From positions 1-55,719 of the forward strand of contig FPAX01000014.1 in the NCBI GenBank assembly GCA_900116485.1: 55,719 nucleotides of DNA, given 5' to 3'. This document shows, one piece after another, positions 16,373-24,095 of this stretch (position 1 is its first letter; the number at the start of each line of letters is the position of its first letter). Position numbers and translations under genes: made by a program. Below the pieces are notes generated by a model that was not told the origin of the DNA, searched no databases, and was given only the letters and a program-made list of their open reading frames with translations. The stretch comes from Selenomonas sp. GACV-9 (GTDB lineage: Bacteria > Bacillota > Negativicutes > Selenomonadales > Selenomonadaceae).

Positions 16373-17719
16373 TCAACCTAACTGGATATCTGCCACATCT
16401 GTGATATCCAGCATCTCAAGCTCTTCCTTGGTCAAATCATCGTCTGATGCCAGGCGGTTTGCCTGATTGCTCAATGCCAATTCAAAGAAGTTGCGCACAT
16501 CCCTGGCATTGGCAAAAGACTTATCCCTGGCCGTATACCTATCCAGGAAGAATCTATATACATGCTCATGGACTGCATCATTACATGTGTATCCCTGTTT
16601 CCTGCACATGCTGGCAAAGATTTCCGCCATCTCATCCGGCTTGTAGTCCTCGAAATTGACAAACCGGTTGAATCGCGAACGCAGACCAGGATTGGACTCC
16701 AGGAACTGCTCCATCAGATCCGGATACCCCGCCACGATAACCACCAGATCATCACGATGATCCTCCATGGCCTTCAACAGGACTTCTACAGCTTCCAGGC
16801 CATAATCATTGTCCCCTTTGTTGACCACCAGGCTGTATGCCTCATCGATAAACAAGATTCCGCCCAATGCCTTCTCAATGACTGCCTGTACCTTGGGCGC
16901 TGTCTGCCCCACATAGGCCCCGACCAGCGCCGTACGGTCAACCTCCACCAGATGGCCCTTGGAAATCACGCCCAGCTTGCAGTAGATCTTGGACAGGAGC
17001 CGGGCCACCGTCGTCTTGCCTGTACCGGGATTGCCCGAAAAGACCAGATGCAGGGACACCGGTGACAAGACCATGCCGTTTTCCTTGCGCTTGTTCTGTA
17101 CCCGGATGAAGTTGATCAGTGAACCGACTTCCGTCTTTACCGATTGCAGCCCCACCAATTCATTCAACTGCCCCATCAGCATCTCCAGGCTTTCCTCCCC
17201 TGCATGATCCCCCGCTGCTTGCAGCCGCTTGTACGGGATTGCATCGATAGAGCAGGAAATCTTGCCCGTACAGTTCTTCTCATAATTGTTCAGCATGACC
17301 ACATACCCTTGGAAACGCTTATGTACCAGTTCCGCCGCCTCTGGGAAACAGCTGAAGTATGCGCAGCCCATGATCTGGGCAAGCCTTATATAGCCCATCA
17401 TTGCTTGGAATTTGCCAGCTGCTTTCAACGAGACCATGATTTTCGGGATTGTCTTCTCAATCTCGAAAAGTCTCGTGTTCGGTGCCAGCTGCTGCACGAT
17501 ATCCAGCGACAATCGCATGTCCAGGCAACGGTTCAGGAACTCCACATGTGTTCCTGTAATCTCATCTTCCCCCCCCACCAAGCAGATCATATAGCTCTGC
17601 AGATCGTCACAAGCCTCCTTCAGCATCTTGGAGGATTCACCGAACTCCTGTACAAAGGAATCCTGCAGCTGATGCCATTCCCTGTTCGCCTTCTCTAGAT
17701 CTTCATATTTCAAATCCAT
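16373..17719 (-). CDS. AAA+ ATPase, CbxX/CfqX (SpoVK/EccA-like) family
   Basis: About 448 residues. The N-terminal ~185 residues are helical and unrecognised. A single AAA+ domain follows, with Walker A GNPGTGKT (about 229-236), Walker B ILFIDEAYSL, a sensor region VVIVAGYPDLM, the arginine-bearing NPGLRSRF and a C-terminal lid ending ANARDVRNFFELA. CbxX-family ATPases remodel protein partners (Rubisco in CbbX, type VII secretion in EccA). No Rubisco or ESX genes are nearby, so the substrate is unknown; the adjacent coiled-coil and Sel1 proteins are the obvious candidates. The start MDLKYED has AGGAGG 9 nt upstream. Confidence 0.9.
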   Translation of the reverse strand: MDLKYEDLEKANREWHQLQDSFVQEFGESSKMLKEACDDLQSYMICLVGGEDEITGTHVEFLNRCLDMRLSLDIVQQLAPNTRLFEIEKTIPKIMVSLKAAGKFQAMMGYIRLAQIMGCAYFSCFPEAAELVHKRFQGYVVMLNNYEKNCTGKISCSIDAIPYKRLQAAGDHAGEESLEMLMGQLNELVGLQSVKTEVGSLINFIRVQNKRKENGMVLSPVSLHLVFSGNPGTGKTTVARLLSKIYCKLGVISKGHLVEVDRTALVGAYVGQTAPKVQAVIEKALGGILFIDEAYSLVVNKGDNDYGLEAVEVLLKAMEDHRDDLVVIVAGYPDLMEQFLESNPGLRSRFNRFVNFEDYKPDEMAEIFASMCRKQGYTCNDAVHEHVYRFFLDRYTARDKSFANARDVRNFFELALSNQANRLASDDDLTKEELEMLDITDVADIQLG

Positions 17720-17800
17720 ATGCTTGTGCCTCCTCATGTAATAGCCCTGTGTTTCCTTCTTGCTGTAAGCATAACACAGGGAAAAGCCCCATAAACACGC

Positions 17801-17841
17801 AAAAAGAGGAGCTCTGTCAAAAATGACAGAGCTCCTCTTTT
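17801..17841 (-). terminator. Terminator after the small Cys-rich gene
   Basis: An 18-bp perfect stem (17802-17819 with 17824-17841) and a 4-nt loop, ending in TTTT and TTTTTG on the minus strand. It separates the small-protein/Sel1 unit from the AAA operon, which therefore needs its own promoter in 17738-17800; I see only a weak TATGCT there. Confidence 0.9.
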
Positions 17842-17858
17842 CATGCCCTATATCGCTC

Positions 17859-18071
17859 TCAGTAAGCCTCTTTCATCGTACAGGCATGATTAGCCGGAAC
17901 ATCCTGCTGATAGGCCGGAGACTTCTGATTGTTGCAACGTGCCTTCTCATAGGCATCATACTCGACTAGGCCACTCATGACATTCTTTCGACCACTCCAG
18001 TAGATGCAAGCCCCACAATTGGGTGCATCCGTAGTACAGGTAGTGGAACCGTTGGAAAAATAGCTGCTCAT
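17859..18071 (-). CDS. Small cysteine-rich protein, unknown function
   Basis: 70 residues with five cysteines, including a CGAC pair (NCGACIYWSG) and CNNQ. There is no signal peptide. The arrangement suggests metal binding or disulfides but matches no family I know. It contains GLVEYDAYEK, close to GFVEYEAYEN in the Sel1 protein encoded 13 bp upstream, so the two may share a short module. AGGAGG lies 10 nt before the ATG, and the strong terminator just downstream supports it as a real gene. Confidence 0.7.
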   Translation of the reverse strand: MSSYFSNGSTTCTTDAPNCGACIYWSGRKNVMSGLVEYDAYEKARCNNQKSPAYQQDVPANHACTMKEAY

Positions 18072-18084
18072 AATAAACTCCTCC

Positions 18085-19482
18085 TTACTTTTCCCCTTTA
18101 CTTAACCTTCTATAATGATCAGCTTTGCTTTCGTCTTTAGGAACACCAATCCCAAGTCTATAGCATTGTTCTAACCCAGAATATCCTGGATTAGAACTAT
18201 AACGACATCGTAATCCATCGGGATTTTTTCCATACGCCTCTGCTGCCTTTTGGCACCATTCAAGAGCTTTCTGTGCATGCCCCTCCACTTGGAAGCTGCC
18301 AATGTATAGTTTGCTGAGATCTATCATCGCTTGCGGATGACCCTGTTCTGCAGCCTTGTTAAGCCAATATTCGGCCTTCGACAGATCATGCCACTCTCTA
18401 TCCTCACCATAAAATATAGGATTATAATAATTCCCTAAAAGGCACTGGAATGCCACATCCCCATCCTGTGCAGGCATTTTTGCCCACAGAGGGCTATCTT
18501 CTCCCTGCGCTTTTGTTTTCCAGTAGGTGTTCTCCATTAATTTTCGAACATCATTCTCATACGCTTCATACTCAACAAAACCTCTATACCCCTTGTCTGT
18601 ATAGATCAATTTCTCCACATCTGAGAAGTCTTCATATTTTTCGCAATCATTCGGTCTCCTTACCAGGTATATCGTGATTTCATTGCCATGGAACAAGTTG
18701 CCATCTTTGGTACATTTCTTGAATTCCTTCCAAAAACGATAGAGCTTCTGCTGTCCCACCTCAGGAAGTGCTTCAATAACCTCTTTTGCTTTCACACGGA
18801 TATTTTCATCTTCACTATGCTTCAGTACAAGCAGAGAATAGGCACTTCCACACATATCAAAGAATTCCCACTCATTTTTTGCAAATTTGTTATCACGGAA
18901 ATAGTAACTGAACTCCTGCCATACGTTTTCCTCTCCCAGTTTCAAGGCTCGTCGCTTCACCCGATATCCATAATCGAGATTCTCTCTAAGAGATTCATCG
19001 TAATCTGAACAATACATATCACCCAAATCAGACAATGCTCTCAAGTTGCCTGTCTTGGCAGCTCTGGCTGTTGCAAAAAACTCCTCTTCCCATTCTGCCG
19101 TGGAAAACTCACCTGCAATTTCCAGCAATCGGTCTCCGTCACCTTGTTTTGCCAAATCATTGATTTTATGTGCAAATCTTGCATACCAGAATGAGGCATT
19201 TTCTATATCACCACCACCTCTGGCATACACCTCCGCAAGATTATATTGCGCCAGCAGATGGTCTTGCTCTGCCGCCTTCGTAAGCCATTTGATTGTCTCC
19301 CTATTGAAATACTGCCATGCTTTCCCACTGAAAGGCCTCTTGCTCGCTTCGCTCTGTCCAGGAATCTCTACTCCTGATACACCACTCCTGATACGCTCCC
19401 CAAGCTCATACTGAGCCTCTGCGTCTCCTGCCTCAGCCTCAGCCAGGTATTCCAGAACATCTGGATGTTCATATAATTTCAT
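18085..19482 (-). CDS. Sel1-repeat protein
   Basis: 465 residues with Sel1-like helical repeats at the N-terminus (AEAGDAEAQYELGERIRSG; WLTKAAEQDHLLAQYNLAEV) and C-terminus (YWLNKAAEQGHPQAMIDLSK; KALEWCQKAAEAYG). The middle (about 130-330) is not clearly repetitive and includes GFVEYEAYEN. No signal peptide, so probably cytosolic, unlike many secreted Sel1 proteins. Sel1 repeats mediate protein-protein contacts. The gene is visibly AT-richer than the metabolic genes around it, consistent with recent acquisition. Confidence 0.85.
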   Translation of the reverse strand: MKLYEHPDVLEYLAEAEAGDAEAQYELGERIRSGVSGVEIPGQSEASKRPFSGKAWQYFNRETIKWLTKAAEQDHLLAQYNLAEVYARGGGDIENASFWYARFAHKINDLAKQGDGDRLLEIAGEFSTAEWEEEFFATARAAKTGNLRALSDLGDMYCSDYDESLRENLDYGYRVKRRALKLGEENVWQEFSYYFRDNKFAKNEWEFFDMCGSAYSLLVLKHSEDENIRVKAKEVIEALPEVGQQKLYRFWKEFKKCTKDGNLFHGNEITIYLVRRPNDCEKYEDFSDVEKLIYTDKGYRGFVEYEAYENDVRKLMENTYWKTKAQGEDSPLWAKMPAQDGDVAFQCLLGNYYNPIFYGEDREWHDLSKAEYWLNKAAEQGHPQAMIDLSKLYIGSFQVEGHAQKALEWCQKAAEAYGKNPDGLRCRYSSNPGYSGLEQCYRLGIGVPKDESKADHYRRLSKGEK

Positions 19483-19553
19483 CTCCGCACACTCCTGATC
19501 TCTATTTTTCTGTTATATTCTCTTATCACACATGCATCACTGGACTCATCATA

Positions 19554-20783
19554 TCACAGCATCTTCTCATCATCATATTCCTTTATTGCCTTCAATGCCT
19601 TCTGCAACCTTCTTTCAACTTCCTGTCGTATTTCCACTGGTTCAGATACCATCACATCATTGGCATGCCCCATCAGCCAGGTATAGAAACCCTCATTAGG
19701 TTGCACAGTTATCTGGGCAGAATATAGTTCTTCCCCTTCAGCAGCAAAGCGTCCGATTGGATACGCCTTTATTCTCTTCGAATCAAGATTGAATCTGGTC
19801 AGCAATTCTCCTATGAATCCATTCTTGAAAATCAGCTGCACACCAATTACATCCTGATTATCGTGAATCATATACGGATTTTCGCGCATATATCTATCCA
19901 AGGCAAATGCAGCTAATTCATGGGCACTACGTTTTCCTCCGATTTCCATCTTTCCGTTTTTCTTTCTGATACCTGTTACGGAAGGGTATATTGTGGTCAT
20001 TAGATGGTATCTTTCAAATTCTTTCATACACGTTATAGAGGTACACTCTCTATTCGTAATACGGATATTTTCCCCTATTTGTGAAACCTTGAAATGGCTT
20101 AAGTATTTATCTTCTTCCGCTCCTCCTTCATTCTCCATATGCCCTATCAGATAACATTCATCCGATTCCCACACCACAAAATAGGGCGATACCATAAAAT
20201 TCTTTATTTTGTTGCTTTCATCATCCTCCATCAACCCTGGTCTTTGTCTGTCCTTGTCGCTCCAATTATAATAACTGAAGCTGATTTGCTTTTTGGATCC
20301 AATAGCCTTTATGATCTTCTCTATAACAGGCAATGAACGTCCAGATATCTTACGTTTTGGCGCTCTATTTGTTTTATATAGCTGATGATGTATTACATCA
20401 AAATAACCCTCCCCGACATCATCTGTCTGGTTCAACAATTTATTCAAGATATCTTTGGTTTCAGCTACAGATAAAGTCGTGGAACGATATAATGCCTGTG
20501 CTATAATAACGAACTCGGCCGCATCAAAGAGGAACTTGTCATTATAATACCCATTCCGCATATTATTGGAAGTTACAATATTGTACAGTCCGGTAGCATT
20601 CATATCCTTAACATGGCGCCCAATCGTGGATGGCGATATAGGCTTCATTGGCTCATCCGGATATAACGCTTCCCATTCCTCCGCAATATATTCCGCTAAC
20701 TCCCCAGCAGTTTTTGTATTCATACGATTAGTATTCTTCAGTGCCTCAATCAAAAGCAAAAACTGGATATTTTTTTCAGACAT
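19554..20783 (-). CDS. WYL-domain transcriptional regulator
   Basis: About 409 residues. An N-terminal helix-turn-helix region (ISPSTIGRHVKDMNATGLYNI) is followed by a WYL domain (QISFSYYNWSDKDRQ ... VSPYFVVWESDECYLIGHM) and a C-terminal WCX-like domain. WYL regulators often sense nucleic acid or nucleotide ligands and control defence or DNA-damage genes (BrxR, CapW, PafBC families). The start MSEKN is preferred because AAGGAA lies upstream; a TTG 19 codons earlier is possible. It sits between two Sel1 genes and is AT-rich. It is the natural candidate regulator of the island. Confidence 0.88.
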   Translation of the reverse strand: MSEKNIQFLLLIEALKNTNRMNTKTAGELAEYIAEEWEALYPDEPMKPISPSTIGRHVKDMNATGLYNIVTSNNMRNGYYNDKFLFDAAEFVIIAQALYRSTTLSVAETKDILNKLLNQTDDVGEGYFDVIHHQLYKTNRAPKRKISGRSLPVIEKIIKAIGSKKQISFSYYNWSDKDRQRPGLMEDDESNKIKNFMVSPYFVVWESDECYLIGHMENEGGAEEDKYLSHFKVSQIGENIRITNRECTSITCMKEFERYHLMTTIYPSVTGIRKKNGKMEIGGKRSAHELAAFALDRYMRENPYMIHDNQDVIGVQLIFKNGFIGELLTRFNLDSKRIKAYPIGRFAAEGEELYSAQITVQPNEGFYTWLMGHANDVMVSEPVEIRQEVERRLQKALKAIKEYDDEKML

Positions 20784-20851
20784 ATCATTTCCTTCATTCT
20801 CTAAATTCTTTACACCAATAATATTTTCCATTTCAGCCAATCTGGCAACGA

Positions 20852-21712
20852 CTAAATTCGCAATGGAAAGGGATCCAGCCTTTCCAGCCGGGACTCAATC
20901 CCTTTGTTGCGCGTATCATCTGCTGCCAGCCTATACCAATGCCGGGCTTCATTAATATTTTGGGGTACACCTTCCCCCCGCTCGTACATCTGTCCCATAT
21001 ATTGTCGTGCCAGACTATTATAGCGCTGCACCATAAAGAAATTTTCCAGTGTCATAGCAACATTATAAAAATATTCTCTGGCCCTTGTAAAGTCCTGTTG
21101 CGTGCCCCGCCCCAGATAGTACATGCGGCCTGCCTGCATCATGGCCATATGGAAACCATGCTCAGCTGCCTTCTCATACCATTGCAGGGCCTGTTTATCA
21201 TCCTGTGGCACACCGTCGCCAACGTAATAGAGATCCCCCATCCGGGACAGCGCAGGCACATAGCCCGCTGCCGCCGCCCGTTGGAAACATTTCCGGGATT
21301 TTTCCAGATCAGGGGGGTCCTCCTGTGTACCACAGGCGTAGTGCAGCCCCATCTGATACAGGGCCTTGCTATCCCCCGACTGGGCTTCGGCCTTCGTTGC
21401 CAGCAAGAACTCCCCCTGCAATATCGAAGGCGCCGGCTGCTTTACCATCGGCGTCAAGTCATACTGCTCCCGCAGTGTCCATACCACGAGATTCAGGAGG
21501 CGCCGCCTTTCCAGGGCCTCCTCATATGCAGGCATATACTCATCATCCCGTCGGCTGTCAAAGGCAACGATGCGGCGAAGAGGGTGATCATCATAGATGT
21601 TCACGAAACTTCCTTGAACGTCCGCCAATAATGACAGCAGGTATGCCCTGTGTTCCGGCCCTGCAGCATCCGTCCTCACCTTCATCTCCCAAGCATACGA
21701 TTCCTCGATCAT
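20852..21712 (-). CDS. Sel1-repeat protein
   Basis: 286 residues. After an unassigned N-terminal ~100 residues come about four consecutive Sel1 repeats (ALYQMGLHYACG; ALSRMGDLYYVGDGVPQDD; AMMQAGRMYYLGRGTQQDF; YMGQMYERGEGVPQN). No signal peptide is seen. It is first on the minus-strand island, 185 bp from the divergent phosphatase. A TATAAT on the minus strand at 21754-21749 is a plausible -10, but I find no good -35. The partner of the repeats is unknown. Confidence 0.88.
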   Translation of the reverse strand: MIEESYAWEMKVRTDAAGPEHRAYLLSLLADVQGSFVNIYDDHPLRRIVAFDSRRDDEYMPAYEEALERRRLLNLVVWTLREQYDLTPMVKQPAPSILQGEFLLATKAEAQSGDSKALYQMGLHYACGTQEDPPDLEKSRKCFQRAAAAGYVPALSRMGDLYYVGDGVPQDDKQALQWYEKAAEHGFHMAMMQAGRMYYLGRGTQQDFTRAREYFYNVAMTLENFFMVQRYNSLARQYMGQMYERGEGVPQNINEARHWYRLAADDTRNKGIESRLERLDPFPLRI

Positions 21713-21897
21713 TTCATGTACCTCCCTCTCTGCGTGTCGTCTGAGGATATTATAGTAGCTAGGTTACATAGATAGGGAATCGATTTGCCCCACTCAGTCA
21801 AATCTGACAGAAGTGCGCAGATTGCCTGACCGCTCTCCCTGCTTTTCCTGTTATACTGGTTGGCAAAGGAAGCAAGCATCGAATGGAGGGACACATC

Positions 21898-22557
21898 ATG
21901 TATGAACGGATCCTAGCTGTAGGTGATATCCACGGGGAGTGGGACAAATTCCTTTCCCTTTACCGGCAGCTCGACTTCAATCCGGAGAAAGACCTGCTGG
22001 TCTTCCTGGGCGATTACATCGACAGAGGCGCCAGATCAATGGATGCACTTATCTGGATGTATGAACATCGCCAGGAAAAGGCCATCATCATGCTCCGGGG
22101 AAACCATGAGCAGATGATGCTCGACTACTATGATACGAATGGCCAGGATGATATCTGGCTGCAGAACGGAGGGGATATCACGGCAGATGCCCTGGCATCT
22201 CTGGACGGAGGTACCCAGCGCCTGTACCTCGACTTTGTCCGCAGCCTGCCCTTGGCACACCACCTGCGGGCCAATAACCGGGATTATTTCTTCTGCCACG
22301 CTGGTGTTGACCCCGCTGTCCCGCTAGATGAGCAGGCCCCAGAAACCCTGCTATGGATCCGGGAGAGGTTCTTCGACCATTATACGGGAGAAACCATCGT
22401 AGTGGCAGGACATACCAATACCGCCTATATAGAGCCACTGACACCGCTGCCGATCATCCGCAGGAATATGATTCTAGTGGATACTGGTTCCTATATGCAC
22501 TACGGTCATATTTCCTGCGTAGATGTATTGAGCGGCAGGATATGGCAGGATTGCTGA
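21898..22557 (+). CDS. PP2A/Lambda-type metallophosphatase (serine/threonine protein phosphatase-like)
   Basis: 219 residues containing all metallophosphoesterase blocks: GDIHG, GDYIDRG, RGNHE, FCHAG and VAGHT. This set fits the lambda phosphatase/PrpA group of bacterial protein phosphatases; diadenosine tetraphosphatase activity is the main alternative. The start is the ATG at 21898, 7 nt after GGAGGG; an in-frame ATG five codons earlier lacks a site. It is transcribed divergently from the Sel1/WYL island. No protein kinase gene is in the window. Confidence 0.88.
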   Translation: MYERILAVGDIHGEWDKFLSLYRQLDFNPEKDLLVFLGDYIDRGARSMDALIWMYEHRQEKAIIMLRGNHEQMMLDYYDTNGQDDIWLQNGGDITADALASLDGGTQRLYLDFVRSLPLAHHLRANNRDYFFCHAGVDPAVPLDEQAPETLLWIRERFFDHYTGETIVVAGHTNTAYIEPLTPLPIIRRNMILVDTGSYMHYGHISCVDVLSGRIWQDC

Positions 22558-22568
22558 CCATACATACA

Positions 22569-22609
22569 AAAAGAGGTTCGCCGACTCTGATGAGTCAGCG
22601 AACCCCTTT
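22569..22609. terminator. Bidirectional terminator, phosphatase / 3D-domain gene
   Basis: GAGGTTCGC-CGACTC pairs with GAGTC-AGCGAACCCC around TGAT; A-run before, T-bearing tract after. It lies between converging genes. Confidence 0.8.
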
Positions 22610-22610
22610 G

Positions 22611-23210
22611 TCAATCCAAGATATAGATTTCAAGATTCTGACGGCCAAAGGCCAAGGCTTCACCGTGCGTGTCAAAGGCCACATCGATATGGTTGCCATG
22701 GAAGCCGCCGGTGTCCTCGGCCACTGCCTCGCCATAGCCAGGGATGAACACCCGCGTACCGAGCGGAATGACGACCGGATCGACGGCGATCACACCACGG
22801 CGCACCTGCGTGCCCATCGACGTATGAGGCGAGTTGCCAGGATCCTGAGAGCTGTACGCCGTTGCCGTCACATAGAGCACTGTGCCGGAATGGCCCACCT
22901 GCGACTCTGCAGCCGGCGGTTCATATGTCCTGCCACCTGAAAGGACACTATACGTACCGTCACCGCAGATACCATCGACCTCGAGGCCTTTGGCTTCCTG
23001 GAATTCCTTGATGGCTGCGACGGTCTGCGGCCCGCAGACGCCATCGGCCTCCCCGGAAAGATATCCCTGCTCGATGAGCAGAGTCTGGACATGCTTGACT
23101 GCATGGCCGCGCGAACCATCCTTGACCAGGATGGACGCAGCCAGTGCCGCCGAGCAGAAACATACTAGCATAAGTGTAACCACTAGGGAAAGGAGCATTC
23201 GTTTTTTCAA
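22611..23210 (-). CDS. Secreted peptidoglycan-binding 3D-domain protein (putative lytic transglycosylase-like)
   Basis: About 199 residues: a signal peptide (MLLSLVVTLMLVCFCSAALA), a PG_binding_1 domain (VKHVQTLLIEQGYLSGEADGV) and a C-terminal 3D domain (VIAVDPVVIPLGTRVFIPGYG, AEDTGG, IDVAF) with its three conserved aspartates. Such proteins act on cell-wall peptidoglycan (resuscitation factor/YabE and MltA-like 3D folds). A TTG start at 23210 follows GAGGTGAT; the GTG three codons earlier lies within that site. The linker contains AYSSQDPGNSPHTSMG, typical of 3D proteins. Confidence 0.88.
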   Translation of the reverse strand: MKKRMLLSLVVTLMLVCFCSAALAASILVKDGSRGHAVKHVQTLLIEQGYLSGEADGVCGPQTVAAIKEFQEAKGLEVDGICGDGTYSVLSGGRTYEPPAAESQVGHSGTVLYVTATAYSSQDPGNSPHTSMGTQVRRGVIAVDPVVIPLGTRVFIPGYGEAVAEDTGGFHGNHIDVAFDTHGEALAFGRQNLEIYILD

Positions 23211-23343
23211 TAAGATCACCTCTCGAAAGCAACTGCCTTAAACTGCCTAGATATGAATAAGAGGCGCAGTCATAACCTGCACCTCTTATACTCTATCATA
23301 ATCTATTATTTCTCGTCAAACGAAGGAGAATTCCTCCGACAGC

Positions 23344-24084
23344 TTACAATTTTTCTGCCAGCATGTCAGCAGCGGCCAGGAGACCGGCAATCATCGCCGA
23401 CGGACGCGGCGGACAGCCTGGCACATAGATATCGACAGGCACTACCTTGTCGGCCGCGCCGACAATCGCATACGAAGCACCATACGTCTCGCCGCCAGCC
23501 GCACAGGCCCCGCAGGCCATGACAAGCTTGGGATCTGGCAATGCCTCATAGGACATGCGCAGGGCCTGCTCAAGGTTGCGCGTAACAGTACCCGTAACCA
23601 TCAGCATATCGGCATGGCGCGGCGATGCATCAAAATGCACGCCGTAGCGGTGCAGATCATAGACAGGATTCGACAGGGCCCCCATCTCAAAGTCGCAAGC
23701 ATTGCACGAGCCAGCATCGAGATGACGCACGTGCAGGCTGCGGCCGAGTTTCTGCCGGATGACATCGGCTGTGACCTGCTGTGCCTTCTCGACGAGATAT
23801 GGCATCGCATCGACCGCCGTATGTGCCAGCAAGGCATCAGGGGCCCCTGCCGCCTGTGCACAGGCCGCAACGCAACGGCCACAAAACAGGCAGCGGCGAT
23901 AGTCGATGGCATAGCTATCGCCTTTGCGGGAAAAGGCGCCGACAGGGCAGGCCTTGGCGCAGGCATCAAGGGCCGTCGCCGGACACTTTCCTGCGAGCTG
24001 GCCGCGGAAGCGGGCGCTGCCGGAAAGCGAGATGTTTTCCGTCGCTATCTTATCGTGAAGCAGACGCTCCAATACTTTAAACAT
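23344..24084 (-). CDS. hyfI: Group 4 [NiFe] hydrogenase small subunit fused to a 2[4Fe-4S] ferredoxin (HyfH-HyfI fusion)
   Basis: 246 residues. The N-terminal half is a ferredoxin-like domain with C34, C42, C46, then C65, C68, C71, C75. The C-terminal half is the NuoB/HycG-like small subunit with proximal-cluster motifs GSCNACDFE, CGACAAGG and VPGCPPRP. In E. coli these are separate subunits (HyfH, HyfI). It passes electrons from the ferredoxin-like donor to the NiFe site, on the cytoplasmic side of the membrane. It is the last gene of the operon, 11 bp after the large subunit, with AGGAGG before ATG. Confidence 0.9.
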   Translation of the reverse strand: MFKVLERLLHDKIATENISLSGSARFRGQLAGKCPATALDACAKACPVGAFSRKGDSYAIDYRRCLFCGRCVAACAQAAGAPDALLAHTAVDAMPYLVEKAQQVTADVIRQKLGRSLHVRHLDAGSCNACDFEMGALSNPVYDLHRYGVHFDASPRHADMLMVTGTVTRNLEQALRMSYEALPDPKLVMACGACAAGGETYGASYAIVGAADKVVPVDIYVPGCPPRPSAMIAGLLAAADMLAEKL

Positions 24085-24095
24085 CGTTTCCTCCT

